Shown here: positions 12,901 through 21,190 of the stretch, piece by piece
Numbering within the stretch: position 1 is the first letter of the stretch
How the letters are laid out: every line of letters starts with the position of its first letter
Origin: Acholoe squamosa
Lineage: Eukaryota > Annelida > Polychaeta > Phyllodocida > Polynoidae
DNA length: 64,000 nt
Assembly (NCBI GenBank): GCA_949317995.1
Contig: OX439038.1
Location: 62,001 to 126,000, forward strand
Direction of reading: 5' to 3'
The notes under the pieces: generated by a model
What the model was told of the DNA's origin: nothing
Database searches by the model: none
What the model saw: the letters and a program-made list of their open reading frames with translations, nothing else
Made by a program: the position numbers and the translations under genes

Positions 12901-13201
12901 CTATAAGATCCAATCGAATAGAACCGCAGTCCCAAGGTCTCTCCAAGTCCAAGTACAATCTAGTTGGCACGTTGTCTTTTAGTATCTCGTATAAATGCAT
13001 ATCTTTGTTGGTAAAAAATGCCATATGTCCCTCTCTAGTGCACTCATGACGAAAGGCAGTGTTTTGACACCGAATGACAGGAAAATCTTTTGCTCCAGAA
13101 GACGGATACAGGTCAGCTGCATATGCTAAGCCCAACTTAGATTTCAGGGCTCTATCCTGTCTTCTATAGCGCTCGAGTATAGTTAACTTACAGGTATTCA
13201 T
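9974..13201 (-). CDS. Primase (AEP) plus SF2 helicase fusion
   Basis: About 1075 residues. The first ATG is at 13201; the frame is open to 13234 but only through a TTG. The N-terminal third carries archaeo-eukaryotic primase signatures: LYLDLE near residues 82-87 (metal-binding acidic pair) and SSHREGVKHSYHVIFP near 121-136. The second part is an SF2 helicase: Walker A GRMGVGKT at about 440-447, DELA at 550-553, motif V TNVLGAGVS near 790 and motif VI-like TARVRC near 826. The C-terminal 60 residues are acidic. This matches the herpesvirus origin-binding/primase-helicase group and would act in nuclear DNA replication. It is transcribed leftward toward the repeat array. Confidence is high for primase-helicase, lower for an origin-binding role. 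Confidence 0.82.
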   Translation of the reverse strand: MNTCKLTILERYRRQDRALKSKLGLAYAADLYPSSGAKDFPVIRCQNTAFRHECTREGHMAFFTNKDMHLYEILKDNVPTRLYLDLERPWDCGSIRLDLIVKGMREFAQYKSFFDHVVVASSHREGVKHSYHVIFPDAIFKRVKTDMKRFMYGFVEWFKRKHGDDVTYIDKRGEIVTDIDTKVYTTNRNFRMLGQSKLSDKGDLRVPLTLEKKLSSSNTSPADTELQGGWKVDVTVDTEFIDKLKIPGELRVYSGQKWTVDMVKTKKNLVHKVKYTGSEKKEPLFIKSDRDITDALDAKGLRKIDFHDAFLPVLASLCTSKELEDEYLYEWTDFKNKEKRKAMVDGAKGVSKDKTCCAYAIEYLRQQLKCTVIDQRAGDLKTALNDECNNVPFNFPAKSNGWMVLETGTNLREFVQTMCQKDNKFAGTHNERRRLIRITGRMGVGKTNAILEFAADQLRRGTAKNVGYLAPRMLLVKNTADAVEKMRPTGRNRVAFTTKAYFHNSKDKLLQQAENQSKLMRNSDKHGLFASACVNSITCLPEEHDVLILDELAMCVGNMFIEWTKRVQKGCYTQIDVEKDVIVVTELIRRMRKARTVFLIEAAMTPQLVEAYTAMWEWPDALEDLLNDIDKTKMPQLLPKVKGEGPTSIKEWRRWLSKKAYLIKDGKPRYDPKDRKVALQMDPVDIVVVQDSLKPIPSVFSRLEEFPSYDDLMYEMLNSVYEKNKRVVVYASSTITAISIKCAVVATFKRLGLENLVPNVCVLTSMTPTDVDKPEAIKRWAETSTCAISTNVLGAGVSILDEFDEVYLFIDVKRGTPPLADMIQLTARVRCILDKTLKYAVRTNGFGRDFQKEDEALAAKGDRLMKVDKALKCLNDHHSTQYRLHRTMASDRTYCAISVREALTVAFSQYDPDTDRYIKPVHVFVDPVDPKKTRGIKRDLRINRKMLSMLYNDLEFSQFVTGFPPRHLSNNYRSTNKRTYDEFSMYTTKDSSGQPTGFTVAVWEGNKRQKVLASKENEEPLEKPMSDNGATKEQQSDQDTLFTEENSDKLELVEEDACLSDENIDELELCDSDTD

Positions 13202-13281
13202 TGTCGATGTTGTTCTTATGCAAGCAGGTTGCAAACTGAAGTACCTTGTTTTATGCCTTGCCTTTTCTTCAGTGTCCAGTG

Positions 13282-13283
<2 letters not shown>

Positions 13284-13335
<52 letters not shown>
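13284..13335 (+). repeat. CA microsatellite
   Basis: Uninterrupted CA tract of about 52 bp, immediately upstream (on the minus strand) of the primase-helicase start. It may influence promoter structure but nothing shows this directly. Confidence 0.95.
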
Positions 13336-13338
<3 letters not shown>

Positions 13339-14484
13339 TTTAATTGGTCAAGCTGCATTATGGTACCCCAAAAGAACACCAAAAGCACCTTTTTTGGTTA
13401 CCTTACTTCACAATTAGCCTTACACCGGGTAGCGGGACACTTATGCCTTGTTTTGTCCCGCTACCCGGTGTTGAATTTGGCTGTTTTGCCAGATATTTGA
13501 CCTACTTTCCATAGGGACCAATGTTAAAGCACTCCCCAAAACGACATCACCCTATGTAGAGTAAAAGAAATACAGACCATGAAAGAGTATATCGCATATT
13601 CACAGTGCTGAAGTTGGTTGGAGTAAATTAATGTTGGTTGTCATGGTAACACAAACACTCTTTTTCATTGGTTAAGGTAAACTTTAAGTAGGACAGTGCT
13701 GGTTGCCATGGTGATGAAGTTATTACATGCTTTATCTACACATGCATGTTGTTCAAGGTTAGCCTGGGGAAAACCCAAAATCCCCATAGACATAGCCTAA
13801 CACCGGGTAGCGGGACACTTATGCCTTGTTTTGTCCCGCTACCCGGTGTTGAATTTGGCTGTTTTGCCAGATATTTGACCTACTTTCCATAGGGACCAAT
13901 GTTAAAGCACTCCCCAAAACGACATCACCCTATGTAGAGTAAAAGAAATACAGACCATGAAAAAGTATATCGCATATTCACAGTGTACTTGGGGTGTGCT
14001 ATGTTGGTTGGAGTAAATTAATGTTGCTTGTCATGGTAATGGCCTTGTATTCCCTGACACATTGATCTATGAAATTGTGTAATGTAGTTCTCTCACCGTG
14101 AATATAGAAATGGGGTAAAACAGTTAAATATTTAACAATTACACTTTTATTTAAATGTACAGTGAATGTGCAATGTAATACAAACACTAACACGTTGGTC
14201 TATGAAATTGTGGAATGTAGTTCTCGCCGTGAATATAACCTTAGGTATAGAAATTGCATAAATTAATAACCATGGCAACCAACATTATTTCACTTTGAGC
14301 AGCTGAGTATATGCAACGTGATTTAGGCACCTCCACATTGATCTATAAAATTGTGTAATGTAGTTTTTCGCCATGAATATGACCTCAGGTATAGAAATGG
14401 TGTAACTTAAAAACCATGCCAACCAGCATCATTTTACTTTAAAAACTTAACAGGGAATATATCTCCACTTTTTTGTCCCCTCAA

Positions 14485-14487
<3 letters not shown>

Positions 14488-14525
<38 letters not shown>

Positions 14526-14547
14526 TGTGTGTGTGTGTGTGTGTGTG
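14488..14547 (+). repeat. TG microsatellite
   Basis: About 60 bp of TG repeats with one GA interruption, in a module whose CA/TG tract is inverted relative to those in 1-6060. Confidence 0.95.
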
Positions 14548-14790
14548 CCAACGCATTGATCTATGAAATTGTGTAATGTAGACTTGTTAACTAACACTAG
14601 TATGTGTGTAGGTGAATATAAGTTTAGTAAAGTTTACCAAATCGACGTAATCTGTTTCACTTCTTACATTTTGCCATAGAACCTGCTTACCATCGGGTAG
14701 CGACACACCACCTAATATAGGTGTTTAAGCACTTAACCAGAAAGTACTTTAAAGTTCAATCTAATTCACTTTCAAGTCTTTTGAAATCTA

Positions 14791-14842
14791 CCATCGGGCA
14801 GCGGGACACATATACTGTACTTTGTCCCGCTGCCCGATGGTA
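14791..14842. repeat. Palindromic hairpin
   Basis: Arms TACCATCGGGCAGCGGGACA and complement are perfect, with a short loop. Its stem is a hybrid of types A, B and C (CAGCGGGAC core), again with both arms matched. Confidence 0.9.
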
Positions 14843-15157
14843 AATCGGCCTGTTTTCCCAGATATTTGACCTACTTTCCATAGGGTCCAATGTTAAAGCT
14901 CTCTCAAAAAAAGCATCATACTATGTGTAATAGAAATGATGTGAGCAGTGTGTGGTATATCGCATATTCACTGTACTGAGTTGCTTGGAGTAAAGGTTTG
15001 TGGTTACCATGGTTACACACACACGTACTGTGATTGGCTAAGATGCTTTCTAAGTAAGACAGTGCCTGTTGCCATGGTAACACACAGTGATTAGTACTGT
15101 GCAACTTTGTGATACCCAGTGAATGAACACGAATGGAGCAAGCAGCCACAGGAACAC

Positions 15158-15164
15158 TATAAAA
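15158..15164 (+). promoter_or_regulatory. TATA box for the 15194 gene
   Basis: TATAAAA 36 bp before the ATG at 15194. An inverted CCAAT box (TGATTGGCTAAG near 15030) and the X-box-like palindrome GTTGCCATGGTAAC near 15070 lie upstream. The close spacing implies a very short leader and argues against the earlier GTG-initiated frame start at 15119. Confidence 0.65.
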
Positions 15165-15193
15165 CGGACCGCAAGAGGACAGCAAAGGCAAAA

Positions 15194-15646
15194 ATGTATT
15201 CGAATACAGAGAACCAAGGCAAACTACCTACTAAACCATCAAACTACAACATTCCAGTGGAGGAAAAAACGCACGTGGCCGTTTTGATCGAGCCTTTGGA
15301 TACCTGTAAGGACAAGGACGATCTCGGACAAGAACTAGAGGATTACTATTTGAAATCCTGCGTGGCTCGAAACGATCTCAAACAAGAACTAGAGGATTTT
15401 TTTTTTAAACCCACCAACAAGGCTCGAAACCATCTCGGGCAAAATTCCAACTTAGATATCGATTGTAACGACAAATCCTTTGGGCACAAGTGTCTTCATC
15501 AGATTCTGCGTGCGTGTCTACGTAAGCCGCAAAGGACAAAGGAGGAAAAGTGTACGCTCGCCTTAGCATTTGCTATAATTAACGTAGTTTTAATTTTGCA
15601 TATTTTGGCGGACACATTTATTCGTAAGCCAGCCAAACACCCATAG
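15194..15646 (+). CDS. Small membrane protein, unknown function
   Basis: 150 residues from the first ATG. The middle has a repeated motif of the form Leu-xx-Glu-Leu-Glu-Asp followed by aromatic residues (DLGQELEDYYLK, DLKQELEDFFFK, then a decayed third version), each after a similar spacer with Ala-Arg-Asn. Near the C terminus a hydrophobic stretch (LALAFAIINVVLILHILADTF) looks like a single membrane span, followed by a short basic tail, as in a tail-anchored or type II protein. The family is not recognised. It lies upstream of another small membrane protein in the same direction. Confidence 0.6.
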   Translation: MYSNTENQGKLPTKPSNYNIPVEEKTHVAVLIEPLDTCKDKDDLGQELEDYYLKSCVARNDLKQELEDFFFKPTNKARNHLGQNSNLDIDCNDKSFGHKCLHQILRACLRKPQRTKEEKCTLALAFAIINVVLILHILADTFIRKPAKHP

Positions 15647-15904
15647 GACTTGAACATGAATTGTCATAACACCTTTTGCAAGCTTTTCACATGTAGCGAA
15701 AGGACAGTGGATAATACTTTCAAATCAATGGTTTTACTTTCTTACGTTCTCACCTTCATACGTGTGATAGTCATGGTGTGCAGGTTAAACGGTTGGTTGT
15801 ATTGGCAGTGACGTCACACCCTACACAGTGATCGGTCTAGCTGCACCGTATAGACTCACTAAGGATATACCCCACAGTGAAAACCCCAAGAACAGACAGT
15901 GAAG

Positions 15905-16255
15905 ATGACCAATTCAAGTGAACCCATACGAAATTTATATATGGAAAGAAAATTGAACTTCAATCGCAATCTTAATACGGTTAATGGCAAGAGAGGCGAA
16001 AGGCTTTTATTTGTGGACTTAAACACTATCGAAGGTGAACTGTTGCTCATTGGAATGGACATTCTTTTCCTGTTCAGTTTACTCGTGTCTCGTTTTTTCG
16101 ATTTGAGGATAAATTTTCGTATTGTCAATCGCGAGTGTGGCCATAGGATATTATATGTGGAGGAAAATACTTTGAGGGGTGAAGTGTTACTTTTTGTCAT
16201 GGATGACTTTATTATTTGTAATCTGCTCATACTTTTATTTTTTCATTTACTGTAG
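15905..16255 (+). CDS. Small membrane protein with internal duplication
   Basis: 116 residues from the first ATG (the frame opens at a GTG six bases earlier). It consists of two related halves: each has an NFR-type start, an arginine-glycine turn, an acidic Glu-Asn/Asn-Thr stretch, then Glu-Gly/Gly-Glu followed by about 25 hydrophobic residues. The two hydrophobic segments (about residues 43-62 and 93-116) look like membrane spans, the second ending at the C terminus. Family not recognised. An AATAAA at 16588-16593 follows, beyond a foldback hairpin that would lie in the 3' untranslated region. Confidence 0.55.
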   Translation: MTNSSEPIRNLYMERKLNFNRNLNTVNGKRGERLLFVDLNTIEGELLLIGMDILFLFSLLVSRFFDLRINFRIVNRECGHRILYVEENTLRGEVLLFVMDDFIICNLLILLFFHLL

Positions 16256-16295
16256 ACAAGGTTACACCCGTTTCAATTGTAAAACAGCATTTATT

Positions 16296-16538
16296 TTTAC
16301 CCCCCACGCTGCCCCTCCCCCTTTTGCAAACATGAATTGGGGGTCTTCCCACTGTAGTGTTGGCGTTTGCGTTTGCGTTTGCGTTTGCGCTCGATAATTT
16401 ATAAAATTCCTTTTATATATATATACCCCATATAAATTACTAGCCGCAAACGCAAACGCAAACGCAAACGCAAACACTACAGTGGGAAGACCCCCAATTC
16501 ATGTTTGCAAGAGGGGTAGGGGTAGCGTGGGGGGTAAA
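16296..16538. repeat. Foldback hairpin with GTTTGC iterated arms, copy 1
   Basis: A 243 bp inverted repeat. The outer arms (TTACCCCCCACGCTGCCCCT and onward, about 65 bp) are complementary apart from a few changes, followed by an array of GTTTGC hexamers (about 16363-16390) matched by GCAAAC hexamers (16445-16475), with a 50 bp AT-rich centre containing TATATATATA. The same element is at 24652-24889, 29292-29535 and 63388-63635. Copy 1 is in reverse orientation compared with the 63 kb copy, including about 30 bp of flank. Confidence 0.93.
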
Positions 16539-17389
16539 GATGCTCTTGCCATGGTAACAGTGTCTGAAATGTATTGTTTGTGTAGTAAATAAAATGCTTA
16601 AAAAACAAAGATGGTGCATTTACTGTTGTTTTCCTTTTTCATTTACTGTAAATAAGGCCTACAATATGTATTTATGTGATGCGCTAATTCAAAATAACAC
16701 ACATCGACAATAGTATATAACAAATAAGACGATTTTATATATAAACAGCAACGGGCTGGCTGCGAACACAATGAAAGAAACAGATGCCGGCCATTGCACA
16801 GACCGGCCACCTAGAGGGGGCGAAAAAAACCAAACCTAACAGAGGCTCCCCCTGGAGAAAAGAGCGGACACCAATAGTAGCAGCAGTACTGTTTCAGGCA
16901 ATACACACACGCATGGGGGTGCTCACATAAACACTAAAGGGTATTTGTACCCCGTTGTTTTTTTTGCCCAGCTCGCAGTGTACCAAGTCAGTTTGGTTTG
17001 CCATACACAATGGGTATAATTTTATGTTCGACTATAGAAAATAGGCTTCCACCATGGAAAGAAAGAGGAGTATAATTTATTTTGTTTTTTTTTCCCTGCT
17101 GCCCCAGGCTGCCCTGTGGTAAATCAGTTTGTTTCGACTGTTTATTTCAAACGGTGGAATAAACAGAGAGTATAATAAGAGCATTTCGTATGTATTACAT
17201 AAAAATTTTTATGGTGAACAATAACAAGTATGGTTACTTAACAGGGTTTTTTTTATTTTGCAACACGGCTTCGAATAAATACATTAATACATCACTAGAT
17301 TTTCAAACTAACGTCGGTTATAATACCTTAAAGGTAATGCTGACACTATGGATTAACGTCTTAGTCTTTCAGACGGTTTCAAAACACCT
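16539..17389. other. Intergenic stretch, no gene seen
   Basis: Holds the AATAAA at 16588-16593 on the plus strand and otherwise no convincing gene. A plus-strand ORF at 17190-17597 overlaps the end of the minus-strand helicase gene and is judged a shadow. CCGGCC occurs twice near 16790-16812. A minus-strand poly(A) signal for the helicase gene (TTTATT near 17250) is possible. Confidence 0.5.
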
Positions 17390-18868
17390 TCAAATGTTTA
17401 AGCACAGCTTTTTAATCAGAGGAAGGTCGTCGTCGTTGTCCTGGGGTTGCCTCATGCGCTTTTTTGCGTCCTTTAACTCCGGATGGTTTTTTAAGCCCCA
17501 AAGTTCTCTCCATGTTTCTTCAAAGCCTGCCATTTTGTTTTCTTCCTTTCGCCCCCGCTCGTACCCCGCGTCATATATTTTTTCACCTTCGCTGTAAGTG
17601 ATCGACAGGGGGCGTTTATTGGGAAGGTATGTGCCGTGGGTTTTTTGCAGTTCTGTTTCCACCAGCTTATTTACAGCATCCTTTAGGTGCTGGCCTCTTT
17701 TTCTAAAGTTGAAGTCCGAATAAACATGAGTCAGGAAATCTTCCCAGGTGATGTTCATAGAAGGCACTGTCTCCCCACAACACTCGTTCAACAAGTTCAC
17801 AAAGGCTTTCCTACTGGTTTTCGCGAATTGTTCGTGTTTGTATTTGGCACTCAGCAACTTCCTGGCCTTTTCCACATGAAACAAGAGAGCCTCTATTTTG
17901 CTACGCGAGGTGTGAACGTACCTGCATAAGCCGTTCTTCGTTATTCGAGAGAAAAGACTGCGTATTTCGCTTTTCAGTTGCTCGTCCGTCCAATCGACGA
18001 GTAGCATGGCGTCCCTTTTATCGTCCTCCACCGAGCCGTCCAGACGTATGATTTCAAACCGTTCCTCGAGTTGTTCGATGTTACAAGGAGACATGTAGCG
18101 TGCCTTCTCTTTTTTGTTCCAACTTCCATACGTCTCGTAGATGGAAACGCTGGACAGCATAACCACCTGCACGTCGGATCGCGGTACGAAGCTTTCCCCC
18201 TCGCTTTTGCAGTTGCCCGTGAAGCCTTGAGCACATTTGCTCGTCAGTGCTTTTAACTGAGACAACTCCAACTTGTTCGCGGGACCTACTTCCTCAAAGA
18301 TGAGAAACTGGGCGTTTCTAGGTACGGAAAGCCAGTTGTCCTTGTCGTTGACGAAGTGTGCATTGAACGAGTCTTTGAATTTCTCCATGGCATGTGTTTT
18401 ACCAAAGTTGGGTTTTTTCGAATAGATGTAGTAGTGCTTACGCTTGACGTCTGTCTTGTCGGGCCGTCCGACAAAGCTCACTTTAGTTTCAGCATATCTT
18501 TTTGTCGGAACACACACCCCGTCCTTGTTACTTTTCCACTCCTCGAAGACAACGGTGTGCTCAGCTGTTAAATCCGGGTTCAGGTTGGTGTGGCGACTTA
18601 TTCTCTCCAACAAGTCTTTGCTTTTTTCGATTTCCATTACATTTTCAACAGAGATAACACCCTCTTTCACGAGTTGAAGAGTAGGAACGTTAACTATCTT
18701 TTGACTATCGTACCTGTTTTTTTGTTTGTCCACATAGTTTTTCATTACGGTCTTAAGGGCGGCGTCTTCCAACATTTTGCCGCTCTTGAAGTACTTGTCC
18801 ATGAATGCTTTGGACCTGCTCTGAGTTTCTACACTGTCGAGGTACTGCTTTGACTGTGACATGGCCAT
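17390..18868 (-). CDS. Rep-like SF3 helicase, copy 1
   Basis: 492 residues from the first ATG at 18868 (an earlier GTG at 18886 is not used). Central helicase motifs: Walker A KKPNFGKTH near 151-159, Walker B FLIFEEVG near 188-195, a motif C-like strand VQVVMLSS near 233-240 and an arginine in ERFEIIRLDG shortly after. The order and spacing match the SF3-type helicases of Rep proteins of small DNA viruses (circovirus/parvovirus-like); the usual Asn at the end of motif C is not evident. The C terminus has a basic cluster and an acidic DNDDD run before a KKLCLNI tail. Compared with copy 2 it lacks most of the N-terminal domain. It lies between a foldback hairpin and a BIR gene transcribed divergently. 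Probably binds or unwinds DNA; role in the virus unknown. Confidence 0.65.
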   Translation of the reverse strand: MAMSQSKQYLDSVETQSRSKAFMDKYFKSGKMLEDAALKTVMKNYVDKQKNRYDSQKIVNVPTLQLVKEGVISVENVMEIEKSKDLLERISRHTNLNPDLTAEHTVVFEEWKSNKDGVCVPTKRYAETKVSFVGRPDKTDVKRKHYYIYSKKPNFGKTHAMEKFKDSFNAHFVNDKDNWLSVPRNAQFLIFEEVGPANKLELSQLKALTSKCAQGFTGNCKSEGESFVPRSDVQVVMLSSVSIYETYGSWNKKEKARYMSPCNIEQLEERFEIIRLDGSVEDDKRDAMLLVDWTDEQLKSEIRSLFSRITKNGLCRYVHTSRSKIEALLFHVEKARKLLSAKYKHEQFAKTSRKAFVNLLNECCGETVPSMNITWEDFLTHVYSDFNFRKRGQHLKDAVNKLVETELQKTHGTYLPNKRPLSITYSEGEKIYDAGYERGRKEENKMAGFEETWRELWGLKNHPELKDAKKRMRQPQDNDDDLPLIKKLCLNI

Positions 18869-18998
18869 ATCTGTACACTTTTTCACTGAAGACCAGACGA
18901 AAAATGGCAGGGGAAGCCGTGAAGCGAGGTTGTTTCCTGCCCCTCCCTCCCACCTGCAACCTTTACACCACCCTTCTTCTTTCCTATTGGTCGAGCCA

Positions 18999-19011
18999 CC
19001 TTATTTATAGC
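18999..19011. promoter_or_regulatory. Shared AT-rich core of a divergent promoter
   Basis: TTATTTATAGC reads as a TATA-like element in both directions (TATTTATA / TATAAATA). It lies between the minus-strand helicase gene (ATG 18868) and the plus-strand BIR gene (ATG 19073). An inverted CCAAT (CCTATTGGTCG) and a C-rich stretch (CCTGCCCCTCCCTCCCACC near 18935) are next to it. Confidence 0.5.
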
Positions 19012-19072
19012 AAGGACAACAGCAAGGAGAAAACACATTGTAACTAGAGGAAGCCCGATCACCTAGTGCATA

Positions 19073-19516
19073 ATGGTTAAATACGCAAAGTTCAATAAAT
19101 TATCTGTGAGACTAAGAACCTTTGCTGTAGAAACATGGACTAAACCATTGCCGCTCACAGAACAACTTGCAGTCAATGGATTTTTTTTCCTCGGAGGTGC
19201 AGACGTGGTACAGTGTTACCAATGTGGAATAGTTTTACACACATGGAAAGACAACGATGACGTTGCTGTTGAACATTTTAAACACTCCCCCTCGTGTTCC
19301 TTAGCTTTTGCAGCCATGAACTTGTCTTCACAACATCAAGCCTTGTTGACGAAGATAATCGGCCAATTAAATTCCTTACAGAACGAGTTGAAAATTTTAA
19401 AACTGAAGGAAGTTAAACTGGCATTTAAAGAGGACGACTACGAGGACATAGTAGACAAACCGATGGCTCGTACACTTAAAAACAGACTGCCTAACGATAC
19501 ATGTGACGATGTTTAA
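19073..19516 (+). CDS. Single-BIR protein (IAP-like), copy 1
   Basis: 147 residues. One baculoviral IAP repeat covers residues about 9-80, with the zinc ligands Cys48, Cys51, His68 and Cys75 in the classic CX2C-X16-H-X6-C spacing and the conserved Asn-Gly-Phe before them. The rest is a short coiled coil (residues 85-125) and a polar tail; there is no RING domain. BIR proteins bind caspases or IAP antagonists, and malacoherpesviruses are known to carry several; an anti-apoptotic role is the likely inference. AATAAA follows at 19535-19540. Two paralogues are at 33789-34331 and 35863-36258. Confidence 0.85.
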   Translation: MVKYAKFNKLSVRLRTFAVETWTKPLPLTEQLAVNGFFFLGGADVVQCYQCGIVLHTWKDNDDVAVEHFKHSPSCSLAFAAMNLSSQHQALLTKIIGQLNSLQNELKILKLKEVKLAFKEDDYEDIVDKPMARTLKNRLPNDTCDDV

Positions 19517-19682
19517 TAGACAAACCGTAGAACAAATAAAACATCATCTGAAATTAATTTATTTGTTTTATTTCGTTTTTCAAGCATGTTGTTTGGTTAA
19601 ATAAAGTAGTATTGGTTGCCATGGTGATGACCTTACGTACACTTTAATCAGTAGAGCTAAACTATGGTACTGTTTCAGGAGG

Positions 19683-20544
19683 TCAAATGTCTATTTTTAG
19701 CTTTTTAGTAAGAGGTAAATCATCATCATCATCATCGTCATCATCATCGTTGTCACTCTCACTGCTTTCCGCGGTCTAATTGTGGCATATTGTTTTTGTT
19801 GTTGTAGCTTTATGCATCGGCTCGAATATAATAGTCCTGAACAAATCCTTGTACCTAGCAATTTCCTGGTCGTCGATAGAGTGCACCCGCATGCACCTTT
19901 TCATGTCTTCAGGGTGATTTGCATATATGGTTCCTGCAAGCTTTTTAACATCTTTGGGTCTCTTTGCGACATGTTCTAGAATTCCAGAAAGGGATTTGCT
20001 CTCGAAGAACTCGGGGATGTGAAAGCATGCTCGAAGCTTTTCCCAAGCCCTTTTGGTTGTTGTTACCTTATCTGTTCCTTTGGTACTTTCTTTGCATGCA
20101 AATTCGCACAACCTTTGTACTTCTGAATAGGTAACTAGCTTTTCTGTTTTATGTGAGGACAGTCCATGGCTTTCGTAGGAAAACAGACTGCGCTGTTTAA
20201 GGTCTTCTGTTTCAACAAGGTTCTCAATGGCCTTTTCTAACCATTATTTTGTTGGAGTCATAGTCATTTTGAAAGTACTCCTGCATAAACTTTTCCGGCA
20301 AGGGCATAGTACTTAAATTTCTAACAGGTACATGTTTTATATCTAATTGGCGTTTTAACGTATCCATTCCAGAGTTTAGTTGAATTAGCTTATTTGAAAT
20401 CATTAATAAATGTCCCTCTTTTGTCATGGCAACATTTTGTATGTCTCTTTTTGTTGTGAAATCTTTTAGTTTATCCCAAAAGTGTGCCTCTTTCAGGTCA
20501 GCTGGATTTAAGGAGACCAAAAGTTTTCTGCTTGCTACCTTCAT
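19683..20544 (-). pseudogene. Broken Rep-like helicase copy (core missing)
   Basis: An ATG at 20544 opens 106 codons that match the N-terminal domain of the copy at 21191-22684 (same LNSGMDTLK-type motif, PVRN, PLPEKFM-x-x-YF). The frame stops at 20224. Coding-like sequence continues in a different frame with a segment resembling the KKLVKKEDSKQRNLF region near the C terminus of copy 2, then about 100 unrelated residues, a TAG at 19776-19778, and, still in frame, an acidic run and the same LPLTKKLKIDI ending as copy 2, stopping at 19683. The whole SF3 core (Walker A, B and motif C) is absent. This is best read as a decayed copy with an internal deletion, a frameshift and a nonsense codon; a spliced or truncated functional protein is less likely. 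Confidence 0.7.
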
Positions 20545-20703
20545 TGTAAACTAAGGTATATTCAACAAATAATATATCTGTCTACTGTAACGTCTTAAGG
20601 ATTACTAATAAGTAATTTACTTGACGAAACAATATATACACACTACGTGTGATAGATTTCTTATTTTTACCTATATGAAACAATAGCTTTGGTTTACTTA
20701 TCT

Positions 20704-20913
20704 TACCTGCCTCCCCCTCACATAAATCTTTGGTCCCTTCCTATGTACTACTTCTGCTTCTGCTTCTGCTTCTGCTAGTGTTTTTTATATAGGGTTTTAC
20801 TATTAAAACATATTTTTTGGGGATATGGATACCAGAAGCAGAAGCAGAAGCAGAAGCAGAAGCAGTACAAAGAAAGGGACCAAAGATTTATGTGAAGGGG
20901 AGGCACGTAGGGT
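20704..20913. repeat. Foldback hairpin with CTTCTG iterated arms
   Basis: Outer arms GCCTCCCCCTCACATAAATC (20709 onward) and their complement (to 20904) match with one difference. Inside are four CTTCTG hexamers on the left and five CAGAAG-type units on the right, around an AT-rich centre containing TATATAGGG. It lies between the broken Rep-like copy and intact copy 2, so it is the neighbour of both. Confidence 0.92.
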
Positions 20914-21190
20914 AAAGGTATAGGTTAAGTTACAATAACCAATACACAGGATAACCAACCCGTTATTTTATACGGTGATATGTTAAACTGTTTTACGCTA
21001 TATTAACAGCTAATTTTATACTTACAAAAAGAACTATGTGAAAAAATTTTATTTATTACTTTAAACACACATTTACAGATCAAACCTAAAAACATGTTTT
21101 ACATGCACGATGATTGCAAGAAATACCAATAATTTGTGTAATAACAAGCCTCATTTTATTGCGCTTTTGTTTTTATGCACACAATTAAAG

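Larger units (their letters stand above)
13202..15157. repeat. Non-coding repeats between genes
   Basis: No supported gene. Contents: a CA tract (13284-13335), two type B hairpins (13422-13471 and 13800-13849), degenerate copies of the 165 bp module, a TG tract (14488-14547), a region near 14580-14780 that is an inverted, diverged copy of 9420-9640, a G-type hairpin at 14791-14842, and CCAAT and X-box motifs just before the gene at 15194. The small minus-strand ORFs at 13999-14193 and 14916-15191 are translations of repeat DNA. Confidence 0.8.

Noticed and set aside
16262-16477. ORFs across the GTTTGC foldbacks (also near 24633, 29273 and 63449)
   Set aside because: They translate the hexamer arrays (FAFAFA, QTQTQT or NANANA repeats) of an inverted repeat; no conserved domain or start signals.
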